Program-made: the position numbers and the translations under genes
Notes under the pieces: generated by a model
Told to the model about the DNA's origin: nothing
The model's input: only the letters and a program-made list of their open reading frames with translations
The model's database searches: none
Assembly: GCF_001553455.1 (NCBI RefSeq)
Contig: NZ_BBOX01000229.1
Location: 1 to 47,942 of the forward strand
DNA length: 47,942 bases
Origin: Streptomyces hygroscopicus subsp. hygroscopicus
Lineage (GTDB): Bacteria > Actinomycetota > Actinomycetes > Streptomycetales > Streptomycetaceae
Reading direction: 5' to 3'
Shown here: positions 8,907-17,026 of the stretch, piece by piece
How the letters are laid out: each line of letters begins with the position of its first letter
Position numbering within the stretch: position 1 is the stretch's first letter

Positions 8907-9689
8907 TCAGTCACGCTCGGCGAGAACGTGCAGCTGAGTGGCGACGGAGCGGAAGGCGGGCAGCTCGGCGGCGGCCTCCTCCAGCTGCAACAGAGCGTCC
9001 AGCGCCCCGGGCTCGGTGTCCACGAGCACTCCGGGGACGAGATCGGCGAAAACCCGCACCCCGTGCACCGCGACGATCTCCAGCCCGGCCGCACCCACCA
9101 GCTCGGACAGCTGGTCGGGGGTGAAGCGGCGCGGCATCGGGTCTCCGGAGCCCCAGCGCCCCTCTGGGTCGGTAAGCGCTTGCCGGGCCTCGGTGAAGTG
9201 ACCGGCCAGGGCGCGGGCCAGCACGGCGCCGCCCAGGCCCGCGGCGAGCACGCTGAGGGTTCCGGCGGGGCGCAGGGCCGCCGCCGCGTTCCGCAGTCCC
9301 TCGGCGGGGTCGTCCACGTACTCCAGCACCCCGTGGCAGAGCACCACGTCGTAACCGTCCCGCTCGACCACGTCGAACAGCCCGTGGACGTCGCCCTGGA
9401 CTCCGCGTACCCGGTCGGCGACCCCGGCCTCGGCGGCCCGCCGCTCCAGCGCGAACAGGGCGTTCGGGCTCGGGTCGACCACGGTCACGCGATGGCCGAG
9501 ACAGGCCACCGGGACGGCGAAATTACCGCTGCCGCCGCCGGTGTCCAGGACGTCCAGCGCCCCGTGCACGGCCTCGCCTCCGGCGGCCTCCCGACCCGCG
9601 GCCTTGGCCCGCCGTTCCAGGGCGTCTTTCAGGACCTCCCAGACCACGGCGGTACGGAGGGACGCACGGGGGCGCTGCGGGTCTGACAC
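8907..9689 (-). CDS. Class I SAM-dependent methyltransferase
   Basis: The 260-residue protein has the Rossmann methyltransferase core: motif I LDTGGGSGNFAVPVA near residue 49, the acidic end of strand 2 (VTVVDPSPNAL), motif II region GDVHGLFDVVERDGYDVVLCHGVLEYVDDP, and post-motif LSVLAAG. The substrate cannot be told; the look is of the UbiE/SmtA-type small-molecule or tRNA methylases. The GTG at 9689 is chosen because the family N-terminus begins there. Monocistronic, followed by a hairpin. Confidence 0.88.
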   Translation of the reverse strand: MSDPQRPRASLRTAVVWEVLKDALERRAKAAGREAAGGEAVHGALDVLDTGGGSGNFAVPVACLGHRVTVVDPSPNALFALERRAAEAGVADRVRGVQGDVHGLFDVVERDGYDVVLCHGVLEYVDDPAEGLRNAAAALRPAGTLSVLAAGLGGAVLARALAGHFTEARQALTDPEGRWGSGDPMPRRFTPDQLSELVGAAGLEIVAVHGVRVFADLVPGVLVDTEPGALDALLQLEEAAAELPAFRSVATQLHVLAERD

Positions 9690-9829
9690 GGCGAGTGGCT
9701 CCTCGGCGGGGTGCCGCCACCGCCCGGAGGCGGTGACGACGGCTTACTGACGTCGGCTCTCCCAGCCTATTGCCTCCGCGGGCCGGGCCGGGCCGCGCCC
9801 ACCGGCCCCCCGGGACGCGCCACCGGCTG

Positions 9830-10225
9830 CCGGGGACACTGAGCGGCGGGGACACGCCCACCGGCCATCGGGGGTGCGCCTACCGGGCGCCGGGGACACT
9901 CCTACCGGGCGCCGGAGACGCGCCTACTGGGCGCCGGGGACACGCCTACCGGTCGCCGGGGAGCCGGGCACGGAACGTACCCACCCTCCTGGTACGCGCC
10001 CACAGGCCGTCGGGAAAGCACCCACCGCCCCCCTGGTACACGCCACAGGCCGTCGGGAAAGCACCCACCGGGCGCCGGGAACACCTGTCGGCAAGGACAC
10101 CGGGCAGCGGGAACGCACCCACCGGCCGCCGGGGAGTCAGGCCGCCGGGGATGCGCCCACCGACCGCCGGAGACGCACCCACCAGGCGCCGGGACACGCC
10201 CACTGGCCGCCGGGGATGCGATTCA
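9830..10225. repeat. Degenerate 22-base tandem array between methyltransferase and HEPN gene
   Basis: Roughly fourteen imperfect copies of a unit close to GGGGACRCGCCYACCGGSCGCC fill the spacer (9690-10222). The best-preserved copies are at about 9890-9955 and 10125-10215. The unit length is 22, not a multiple of three, so the array should not be coding. The last copy abuts the 3' end of the HEPN gene. No unique spacers are present, so it is not a CRISPR. Confidence 0.75.
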
Positions 10226-10756
10226 GGCGCCCGATGGGTCCGGCTCCTCGCCCGGCGGGGTCTGCTGGGGCAGGGCGGGCTGCAACATCAGCATGCGCTC
10301 CACCAGCCGCAGGAACATCCCGGTGGCGCGCAGCAGATCATCCGCGTCCCGCCGGCCGGCCGCGCCCGGTATCCCCGCCTCGGCGCGGGCCCGGCGCTCG
10401 GCGCCGGAGGCGAACAGCGCGCTCCACTCGGCCAGTTCGGGCGCGACCTCCGGCAGTACCTCCCAGGCGCTGCGGATCCGGGCGCGACGGCGGGCGGTGG
10501 ACTCGGGGCGGCCGCGCACGGCGAGCACGGCGGCGGCCGTGCGCAGGGCGGCCAGATGCGCGGCCGCGAAGCGCTCGTTGGCGGTCTCGAGCGCGGCGGC
10601 CTCCTCCAGGCCGCGATGGGCCTGGGTGAGCAGGTCGACGGCGGCGGGCGGGGCGGACGCGCGGCGCAGCACGGGGTGGACATCGCTCGCGGGGCCGGTC
10701 AACGAGGGGGCAGGGGCGGCGGCACGGTGCCGGCGCGCTGCGGCGGTACGGGCCAT
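10223..10756 (-). CDS. SAV_6107-type HEPN domain protein
   Basis: A 177-residue, largely helical protein. The central region (LLTQAHRGLEEAAALETANERFAAAH onward) and the later RDADDLLRATGMFLRLVERML match what I recall of the actinobacterial HEPN family named after S. avermitilis SAV_6107. HEPN domains occur in RNases and nucleotide-binding proteins, but I do not see a clear RX4-6H RNase motif, so function is open. The ATG at 10756 has an excellent AGGAGG upstream. The frame is open further upstream to 10891 but without a better start. The first 40 residues are basic and Ala-rich. Confidence 0.75.
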   Translation of the reverse strand: MARTAAARRHRAAAPAPSLTGPASDVHPVLRRASAPPAAVDLLTQAHRGLEEAAALETANERFAAAHLAALRTAAAVLAVRGRPESTARRRARIRSAWEVLPEVAPELAEWSALFASGAERRARAEAGIPGAAGRRDADDLLRATGMFLRLVERMLMLQPALPQQTPPGEEPDPSGA

Positions 10757-10910
10757 GACGAACCTCCTGTCGTCGCGTGGCGGCCGGTCATGTGATAGAG
10801 CGACCGCCGTATGGGCCCATCGTGGGGCACACCACTGACAATCGGCCCTGACCTGCACGTATGACCCCGATGACGAACCCCGCCCGGCCATGCTCCATAC
10901 TTGTATTTAC

Positions 10911-10924
10911 ACTGACCGGTCAGT
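10911..10924. promoter_or_regulatory. TetR-type operator palindrome
   Basis: ACTGACCGGTCAGT is a perfect 14-base palindrome of the kind bound by TetR-family repressors. It lies about 25 bases upstream of the ATPase gene start, overlapping a possible -10 (TACACT at 10908). The TetR gene at the end of the same operon is the obvious candidate ligand (inference). Confidence 0.7.
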
Positions 10925-10949
10925 TCAAAACTCAAGGGAAGTGGTTCGT

Positions 10950-12023
10950 GTGGGGGACACCCCGGAGGGGGAGACCGGCGCCGCGGTGACGGCCGAGGGG
11001 CTCGGCGTCAAAGGGGCGCACGGCTGGGCGTTCCGCGGTGCCGATCTCACCGCCGACCCCGGTGCACTGATCGCGGTCGAGGGCCCGTCCGGCTCGGGTC
11101 GCACCTGCCTGCTGCTCACCCTCACCGGCCGGATGCGCCCCACCGAGGGCCACGGCCGTGTCGGCGGGTTCCGGGTACCCCGGCAGATGGCGCGCATACG
11201 CCGGATCGCCGCCCTCGCGCACGTGCCGGGCGTCACCGAGCTCGACCCGGTGCTCACGGTCGCCGAGCACCTGCACGAGCGGGCCCTGCTGCGGCGCCGG
11301 TTCGCCGACTCCCCGCGCGGGCTGCTGCGCCCGCGCCGCGAGCGGGCGGCCGCGTCCCGGGCCGGGATCGACGCGGCCCTCACGGCCGCCGGGCTGGACC
11401 TCGACACGCTGCCCAAGGGGCCGCGTACGGCGGTGAGGGACCTGGAGCGGCTGGAGGCGCTGCGGCTGTCGATCGCGCTCGCGCTCATCGACCGGCCACG
11501 GCTGCTGGCCGTCGACGACGTCGACATGAAGCTCTCGGACGCCGAACGCGAACGGGCCTGGGCGCTGCTGCGGGAGATCGCGGAGGGCGGCATCACGGTC
11601 CTCGCGGTGTGCGGCCAGGCTCCGGAGGGCGCGGTCGTGGTCCGGACCGCACGCGAGCGCGCCGCCGGAGACGACGAGACGCCGGGGAAACCCCGGAAAC
11701 GGAAGCAGCAGCGGGAGCAGCGGGAGGAGCCGCAGGAACCAGCCAGGCCGGAGAGGCCGGAGAGGCCGGAGAGGCCGGAGAGGCCGGAGAGGCCGGAGAG
11801 GCCGGAGAGGCCGGAGAGGCCGGAGAGGCCGGAGAGGCCGGAGAGGCCGGAGAGGCCGGAGAGGCCGGAGAAGGCCCCGCAGGCAGAGAAGGCCCGGAAG
11901 GCCGACGCGCGCACCACCGGGGCCGGCGAGACCGGGTCCGACTCCGACGGCTCCAACGGCAACGGGCCCGACCGGAACGAGGAGGGAGCGGCGGATGCGC
12001 TCACCGAAACTCGCCGCGCTTGA
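10950..12023 (+). CDS. ABC-type ATPase-like protein with degenerate motifs and Arg-Pro-Glu repeat tail
   Basis: The N-terminal 230 residues resemble an ABC nucleotide-binding domain, but every key motif is altered. Walker A reads GPSGSGRT (residues 45-52, Arg51 where Lys is normal), the LSGGQ signature is replaced by a LERLEAL-like run, and Walker B ends DD (189-190) instead of DE. The C-terminus carries fourteen consecutive Arg-Pro-Glu triplets followed by a charged tail. The GTG at 10950 has AGGGAA 9 bases upstream; a GTG at 10941 is also possible. The gene overlaps the YhgE/Pip gene by 29 bases. It probably supports that membrane protein, but ATP hydrolysis is doubtful. Confidence 0.8.
   Translation: MGDTPEGETGAAVTAEGLGVKGAHGWAFRGADLTADPGALIAVEGPSGSGRTCLLLTLTGRMRPTEGHGRVGGFRVPRQMARIRRIAALAHVPGVTELDPVLTVAEHLHERALLRRRFADSPRGLLRPRRERAAASRAGIDAALTAAGLDLDTLPKGPRTAVRDLERLEALRLSIALALIDRPRLLAVDDVDMKLSDAERERAWALLREIAEGGITVLAVCGQAPEGAVVVRTARERAAGDDETPGKPRKRKQQREQREEPQEPARPERPERPERPERPERPERPERPERPERPERPERPERPERPEKAPQAEKARKADARTTGAGETGSDSDGSNGNGPDRNEEGAADALTETRRA
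11745..11870 (+). repeat. Perfect 9-base minisatellite, 14 copies, in coding frame
   Basis: AGGCCGGAG is repeated fourteen times without a mismatch, encoding (Arg-Pro-Glu)14. The absence of any third-base variation points to recent expansion by slippage, and copy number is likely to differ between strains. Confidence 0.95.
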
Positions 12024-14079
12024 GCTGAAGCGGTTCGGCAGGGGAAGGCTGCCGCGGGCGGCGCTCGCCGCCCTGCTCCTGCTGCCGCTGCTCTACGGCG
12101 CGCTGTACCTGTGGTCCTTCTGGGATCCGTACGGCAAGCTCGACAAGATCCCGGTCGCCCTCGTCAACTCGGACACCGGCGCCACCGTGAAGGGCGAGCG
12201 CCTCACCGCGGGCGACGACATCAGCGGCAAGCTGCTCCACAGCAAGACCTTCGACTGGCACCCCACGAGCGCCGCCGAGGCCCGTAAGGGCGTCGCGAAC
12301 GGCACGTACTACCTGTCGCTGACCGTGCCCCCGGACTTCAGCCGGCAGATCGCCTCCAGCTCCGGGAAGACCCCCGAGACCGGCGCCCTGAAGGTGCGCA
12401 CCAACGACGCCAACAACTACATCGTCGGCCAGATCTCCCGCTCGGTCTTCTCCGAGGTCCGCGCGGCGGCCTCCGCCAAGGCGTCCCGCGGGTTCTACGA
12501 CAACATCTTCATCTCCTTCGCCGACATCCACGGCGAGACGGAGAAGGCCGCCAGGAGCGCCGACAAGCTCGGTCAGGGCATCGGCAAGGCCAAGAAGGGC
12601 GCCGACGACCTCGCCGCGGGCCTGGCCAAGGCCAAGGAGGGCAGCCGCGACCTGAAGTCCGGGCTCGGCAGGCTCTACAAGGGTTCGGGGACGTTGCAGA
12701 CCGGCGCGGGCGGGGTCGCCGACGGCACCCAGGCCCTGTCCGACAAGGTGAACGATGTGGCGGCCAAGGTCCGCCCGTTCCTCAAGGAGCACGGCAAGGA
12801 GATCGGGGACGTCTCCCAACTGGTCGCCGACGCCTCCCGTAAGGCGTCCGACAACCTCGACACCCTGCCCGAGACCACCGCCACGGCGGCCGCCAAGGCC
12901 CGTAAGGCGTCCGACGACCTCGCCGCCGACTACCGGACCCGCTGTAAGGGAGCGGTACCGGTGGACCCGGACTGTCCCGCCCTGAAGAAGTCGGTGGCGG
13001 CGGCCGGCACCGCCGCCGACGTGGCCGAGGGCGTCAACAAGCTGGTCCAGGACAACACCACCCAACTGGACACCCTCGGTGGCCATCTGGACGCTCTGCA
13101 CGACCAGGCGCTCTGGCTCGCCCACCACGCCCCGCACCTGGGCACCGACCTCGACACCGCCGTCCGGAAGATCAACACCCTCAACTCCGGGGCGCAGAAG
13201 GTCGCCAAGGGCGCCGGAACCCTGCACACCGGGCTGAGCACCGCGAAGACCGGCGCCTCCGACCTCGACAGCGGTGTCGGCAGGGCACGCGGCGGCGCGG
13301 ACACCCTGGGCGGCGGGATGTACCGGCTCGTCGACGGCTCCGGCAAGCTCTCCGGCGGTCTGCACGACGGCGCCGCCAAGATCCCCGACTACGGCAAGCA
13401 GGACCGGGACTCCCGTACCGAGGTGATGTCGGACCCGGTACGGCTGGTCAACCAGGCGCTGCACAAGGCGCCCAACTACGGTACGGGGTTCGCCCCGTAC
13501 TTCATCCCGCTCTCCCTGTGGGTCGGCGCGATGGTGGCCTACATGCTGATCCAGCCGCTCAACGGACGCGCGCTCGCCGCGGGCGCCTCCTCGTGGCGCA
13601 TCGCGCTCGCGGGCTGGCTGCCGGTCGCCGCGATCGGTGTGCTCCAGACGCTGGCCCTGATGGCGGTGTTGCACTGGGCGCTCGGTCTCCAGATGGTGCG
13701 GGCCGCGGGCACACTGGGCTTCCTGATGCTGGTGACGGCCTGTTTCGCGGCCATCGTCCAGTGGCTCAACGCCCAGTTCGGGTCGGCCGGCCGGATCCTG
13801 GTGCTGGCCCTGCTGATGCTCCAGCTGACCTCGGCGGGCGGCACCTATCCGGTGCAGACCAGTCCGCGCTTCTTCAACGCCGTCCACCCCTTCCTACCGA
13901 TGACCCATGTGGTGGACGGGTTGCGCCGGCTCATCACCGGCGGCGGGCTCGGCCCGGTGTGGTCCGCCTGCGGGGTGCTCATCGGATACGGCGTGGCCGC
14001 CCTGGCGCTCACCGCGTGGTCGGCGCGGCGTCGGCAGGTGTGGTCGCTGAACCGGCTGCATCCGGAACTGAGCCTGTGA
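11995..14079 (+). CDS. YhgE/Pip family membrane protein
   Basis: The 694-residue protein has the YhgE/Pip architecture: one N-terminal membrane helix (about 18-40), a conserved VALVNSDTGA motif near residue 56, a long extracytoplasmic region rich in Gly/Ala/Lys heptads (GKAKKGADDLAAGL-type repeats, coiled coil), and five or so membrane helices from about residue 500 to 680 resembling ABC-2 permeases. Family members include phage-infection and ESX-associated proteins; the transported substrate is unknown. ATG 11995 lies inside the end of the ATPase gene and is preceded by GGAGGGAG. Confidence 0.9.
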   Translation: MRSPKLAALELKRFGRGRLPRAALAALLLLPLLYGALYLWSFWDPYGKLDKIPVALVNSDTGATVKGERLTAGDDISGKLLHSKTFDWHPTSAAEARKGVANGTYYLSLTVPPDFSRQIASSSGKTPETGALKVRTNDANNYIVGQISRSVFSEVRAAASAKASRGFYDNIFISFADIHGETEKAARSADKLGQGIGKAKKGADDLAAGLAKAKEGSRDLKSGLGRLYKGSGTLQTGAGGVADGTQALSDKVNDVAAKVRPFLKEHGKEIGDVSQLVADASRKASDNLDTLPETTATAAAKARKASDDLAADYRTRCKGAVPVDPDCPALKKSVAAAGTAADVAEGVNKLVQDNTTQLDTLGGHLDALHDQALWLAHHAPHLGTDLDTAVRKINTLNSGAQKVAKGAGTLHTGLSTAKTGASDLDSGVGRARGGADTLGGGMYRLVDGSGKLSGGLHDGAAKIPDYGKQDRDSRTEVMSDPVRLVNQALHKAPNYGTGFAPYFIPLSLWVGAMVAYMLIQPLNGRALAAGASSWRIALAGWLPVAAIGVLQTLALMAVLHWALGLQMVRAAGTLGFLMLVTACFAAIVQWLNAQFGSAGRILVLALLMLQLTSAGGTYPVQTSPRFFNAVHPFLPMTHVVDGLRRLITGGGLGPVWSACGVLIGYGVAALALTAWSARRRQVWSLNRLHPELSL

Positions 14080-14114
14080 GCGGGAGCACATCGACAGCGG
14101 GCAGAATCGGCGCC

Positions 14115-14744
14115 ATGGACAGCAGCAGCACGCGCCGCCAGGCCACACGGCAGAAACTCTTCGAGGCAGCGGTCACCCTCATCGCCGAACAGGGCTTCTC
14201 CTCCACCACCGTCGATGAGATCGCCGAGCGGGCGGGGGTGGCCAAGGGCACGATCTACTACAACTTCGCCAGCAAGACCGTGCTCTTCGAGGAGCTGCTG
14301 CGGCACGGCGTCGAGCTGCTGACCGCCTCGCTGCAGCGTGCCGCCGACGAGAACGCCGAGCGCGGCGGCAGCCATGTGGACGCACTGGACGCGATGGTCC
14401 GGGCCGGGCTGCACTTCATCTCCCGGTATCCGTCGCTGACCCAGCTGTACGTGGCCGAGCTGTGGCGCACCAACCGCGCCTGGCAGTCCACCTTGATGCT
14501 GGTCCGGCAGCGGGCCATAGCGGTGATCGAGGCCGAGCTGCGGGCCGGGGTGGCCGCACGGGAGTTCAGCGAGGACATCGACATCCCGCTCACGGCGTCG
14601 GCGCTGTTCGGGATGGTGCTGGTGGCCGCGCTGGACTGGCAGTCCTACCAGCCGGAGCGGTCGCTGGAGGATGTGCACGCGGCGCTGTCGCGGCTGTTGC
14701 AGGGCCGGGTGGGCGGAACGGTGGCCTCCGGACAGGAGCGGTGA
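14115..14744 (+). CDS. TetR-family transcriptional regulator
   Basis: A 209-residue regulator with the TetR helix-turn-helix: LFEAAVTLIAEQGF, TTVDEIAERAGVAKGTIYYNF, SKTVLFEELL (residues about 14-60), then a helical ligand domain. A GTG at 14076 overlapping the YhgE stop (GTGA) would give a 13-residue longer, translationally coupled form; the ATG at 14115 starts at the usual TetR N-terminus. The position at the end of the operon and the palindrome at 10911 suggest that it represses its own operon in response to a molecule handled by the ATPase/YhgE pair. Confidence 0.93.
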   Translation: MDSSSTRRQATRQKLFEAAVTLIAEQGFSSTTVDEIAERAGVAKGTIYYNFASKTVLFEELLRHGVELLTASLQRAADENAERGGSHVDALDAMVRAGLHFISRYPSLTQLYVAELWRTNRAWQSTLMLVRQRAIAVIEAELRAGVAAREFSEDIDIPLTASALFGMVLVAALDWQSYQPERSLEDVHAALSRLLQGRVGGTVASGQER

Positions 14745-14985
14745 CCTCCCGGTAGGAGGGTCCCGTTAGGAAGGGTCCCGGTAGGAGGGCCTGGCCCGCG
14801 ACAGGAGGCGTGGCCTCCGACAGGAGCCGGACTTCCCGGACGGCCCGGAGCGGCGGGCGGACCGGCCCCGGAGCAGGAACGCAGAAACCGGGCGGAGGAA
14901 CGCAGAAACCGGGCGGAGGAACAACGAGTCCCGGCAGAGGGACGAAGAGCCCCGGCGGAGCAACCCAGAAGAGGAGACAGGCAGA
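14745..14985. repeat. Intergenic short repeats after tetR
   Basis: Two repeat families fill this spacer: GGTAGGAGGGTCCCG-like units at 14750-14790, and a 21-base unit (GGAACGCAGAAACCGGGCGGA) in tandem at 14875-14920 that decays into AACGAGTCCCGGCAGAGG variants. No gene is supported. Confidence 0.6.
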
Positions 14986-15036
14986 AGGCGCTGTCCCGGC
15001 GGATCGGCCCCCACCGATCCGGCCGGAACAGCGCCT
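14986..15036 (+). terminator. Terminator of the ATPase-yhgE-tetR operon
   Basis: AGGCGCTGT...CCGGCGGATCGG pairs with CCGATCCGGCCGG...ACAGCGCCT around a short C-rich loop: a stem of about 22 bases with one or two mismatches. No T-run follows. Confidence 0.75.
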
Positions 15037-15234
15037 CCCCCCGTGAATCCCCCGTCCTTCCCCCGTTGGAGGCTCCTGATCCCGGAGACTCCCGGTGACT
15101 CCCACCTTTCCGTCCGGGCCGCCTCGCCGTTCCGCCGCCCCGTGTCGGCGGTGCGGCGAGCGGCCCTTCCGTGTGCTCCACTCTCCCGTCTGTGCAGGTG
15201 GCGACCCATCCGCGCGGCTACTCATCTACCGGTC

Positions 15235-15250
15235 TGAGTACGCGTACTCA
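15235..15250. promoter_or_regulatory. Candidate MacR box upstream of FAD oxidoreductase
   Basis: TGAGTACGCGTACTCA is a perfect 16-base palindrome matching TGAGTAC-N2-GTACTCA, the consensus I recall being reported for the response regulator MacR, which is encoded at 40580-41260 in this window. Its centre is about 73 bases upstream of the oxidoreductase ATG. Direct binding is not shown by sequence. Confidence 0.7.
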
Positions 15251-15302
15251 GGTCTGGGCGCTCATCCCCAGGCGCGGTGCCCCGGTTGTCGGTGGCTGCG
15301 GA

Positions 15303-15308
15303 TAAAGT
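15303..15308 (+). promoter_or_regulatory. Possible -10 for leaderless FAD oxidoreductase transcript
   Basis: TAAAGT ends 7 bases before the ATG at 15316, and no ribosome-binding site is visible. I cannot find a convincing -35, so an activator may be needed. Confidence 0.4.
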
Positions 15309-15315
15309 CGCGGTC

Positions 15316-16872
15316 ATGGCACGGATTGCGGTGATCGGCTCCGGGATGGGCGCCATGGCGGCGGCCGCCCGGCTGGCCGTGGCGGGCCACCGGGTGGTGG
15401 TGTACGAGCGCGGGCGGACCCATGGCGGCGGGGTCGGCCGCTTCGAGCGGGACGGGTTCCGCTTCGACACCGGCCCGGGGCTGCTGCACCTGCCCGCGGT
15501 CTACCGGGATCTGTTCGTGAAGACCGGCAAGGAGACCCTGGAGCAGAGCGTCGAGCTGATCCAGGTCGACCCGGCGAGCCGGCATCTCTTCGCCGACGGC
15601 ACGGACGTCCGGCTGCCCAATGCCTCGCGTGCGGGGGTGGTCCAGGCGCTGGACGCCGCCTTCGGCGCGGGCGCAGGCGAGCGCTGGAGCGATCTGGTCA
15701 ACCGGGCGCGAGAGGTGTGGGACGCCACCCGCAGACCGCTGCTGGAGGAGCCGCTGCGCGCCGACTGGCGGGTCCTGGGCCGCGACCCCTATCCGGCCGC
15801 CCCCGTGCGGCGCGGATGGCTCGGCGGGCTGTTCGGCCGGGGCGGCGCCGACGGCCCGCCCACGCTCGCCGGGGTGGCCCGCCGGGAGCTGAAGGACCCG
15901 CGTGCCGCCGCCCTCCTGGAGAGCCATGCGCTGGCGCACGGCCTCGACCCGCGATCCGCGCCCGCCGCCGCCACCGTCCTGCCCTATGTCGAGCAGACCT
16001 TCGGCACCTGGTACGTGCGCGGCGGTATGCGCGCGCTCGCCGATGCGCTCCATGAGCGCTGCCGTCGGCGCACGGTGGAGTTCCGCTTCGAGGCCGAGGT
16101 CACCGGCATCGTCGAGAAGGACGGCCGGGCGGCGGGTGTGGAGCTGGCCGACGGCACCGTCGCGGAGGCCGACGCGGTGGTCTCGGGCATCGACCCGGCG
16201 CTGCTGCCGCCGCTGCTCGGCGGGCAGGAGCCCTGGCGGGAGGGGGACGTCCGGCCGGAGCCCGGCGCGGACACCGGCACGTCGGGGCGGCTGACCGTCT
16301 TCCTGGCGCTGCGCGGCGCCCGCCCCGGGGACGCCGCTCACCGCACCGTGGTCCACACCCCGGACCGGGAGGCGGAGTTGGCCGCCGTCTTCGGCGACGG
16401 CCACGGTCTCCGCGAGCCCTGTCCGCATCCCACGGTGACCGTGCTGCGCCCGGACGATCCCGCGGTGCGCCCGGACGAGGATCACGAGGCCGTCACCCTC
16501 AGCGCGGTCGTCGCCCCGCACGGCGCGGTGGACTGGGCGGACGGCGGGGCGGCGGAGCGGGGTGCCCAGCGGCTGATCACGGCCGCCGAGGCCGCGATCC
16601 CCGGGCTGCGGGACCGGACGCTGTGGCACGAGGTCCGCACACCCGCCGACATCGGCGCGCGGACGGGCGCCCGGGGCGGCGCCGTCCCGGGCCCCGTGCT
16701 CGCCGGGGCGGACGGCGCGTTCCTGCGGCCCGCCAACGCCACCCGGCTCCCGGGCCTGTATCTGGCGGGCGGCTGGGCCCATCCGGGCGGCGGGCTCGCC
16801 CACGCCGGGATGTCGGGCGCCCTGGTGGCCGGGCTGATCGTCGAGGGCGACGACTGGCGCGGCTCCCAGTAG
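15316..16872 (+). CDS. CrtI/phytoene-desaturase-like FAD-dependent oxidoreductase
   Basis: A 518-residue flavoprotein of the NAD(P)-binding Rossmann/CrtI superfamily. The dinucleotide motif IGSGMGAMAAAARLA is at residues 7-21, followed by VVVYERG and the GGGVGRFERDGFRFDTGPGLL block seen in phytoene dehydrogenases. The C-terminal FAD motif YLAGGWAHPGGGLAHAGMSG closes the domain. There are no carotenoid genes beside it, so the substrate is unknown. The start at 15316 matches the family; an in-frame GTG at 15277 would add 13 residues. It stands alone, convergent with the next minus-strand gene, and has a candidate MacR box upstream. Confidence 0.85.
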   Translation: MARIAVIGSGMGAMAAAARLAVAGHRVVVYERGRTHGGGVGRFERDGFRFDTGPGLLHLPAVYRDLFVKTGKETLEQSVELIQVDPASRHLFADGTDVRLPNASRAGVVQALDAAFGAGAGERWSDLVNRAREVWDATRRPLLEEPLRADWRVLGRDPYPAAPVRRGWLGGLFGRGGADGPPTLAGVARRELKDPRAAALLESHALAHGLDPRSAPAAATVLPYVEQTFGTWYVRGGMRALADALHERCRRRTVEFRFEAEVTGIVEKDGRAAGVELADGTVAEADAVVSGIDPALLPPLLGGQEPWREGDVRPEPGADTGTSGRLTVFLALRGARPGDAAHRTVVHTPDREAELAAVFGDGHGLREPCPHPTVTVLRPDDPAVRPDEDHEAVTLSAVVAPHGAVDWADGGAAERGAQRLITAAEAAIPGLRDRTLWHEVRTPADIGARTGARGGAVPGPVLAGADGAFLRPANATRLPGLYLAGGWAHPGGGLAHAGMSGALVAGLIVEGDDWRGSQ

Positions 16873-16990
16873 CCCCACAGGGACGAGCCGCGTCTCCCGG
16901 GACTCGAAGAGTTCCGGGGACCCCGAGACCCCCGGGGACCAAGAGTTCCGGGGCCCCAGGCCCGCGGACCCCAGGTCCGCCGGGGACCAA

Positions 16991-17009
16991 GAGCCCGGGG
17001 AGCGGGCTC
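16991..17009. terminator. Small hairpin between convergent genes
   Basis: GAGCCCG and CGGGCTC pair across GGGAG, between the FAD oxidoreductase (plus) and the Tyr/Gln/Gly-rich membrane protein (minus). The spacer before it repeats a short CCGGGGACCAAGAG motif. Confidence 0.4.
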
Positions 17010-17026
17010 ACTTCCGGCGGCGCGGC

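Larger units (their letters stand above)
15037..15315. other. Upstream region of the FAD oxidoreductase gene
   Basis: No gene is supported. It holds a GC-rich imperfect hairpin at about 15125-15165, the TGAGTAC palindrome at 15235, and a candidate -10 at 15303. Confidence 0.4.

Noticed and set aside
9830..10225. Possible CRISPR array
   Set aside because: Units are directly adjacent with no unique spacers, repeats are degenerate, and no cas genes are nearby.
10223..10756. HEPN protein as half of a HEPN-MNT toxin-antitoxin pair
   Set aside because: No nucleotidyltransferase partner is adjacent, and I see no clear RX4-6H RNase motif.
11745..11870. Possible CRISPR or iteron origin
   Set aside because: A perfect 9-base unit in coding frame; no spacers, no replication gene.
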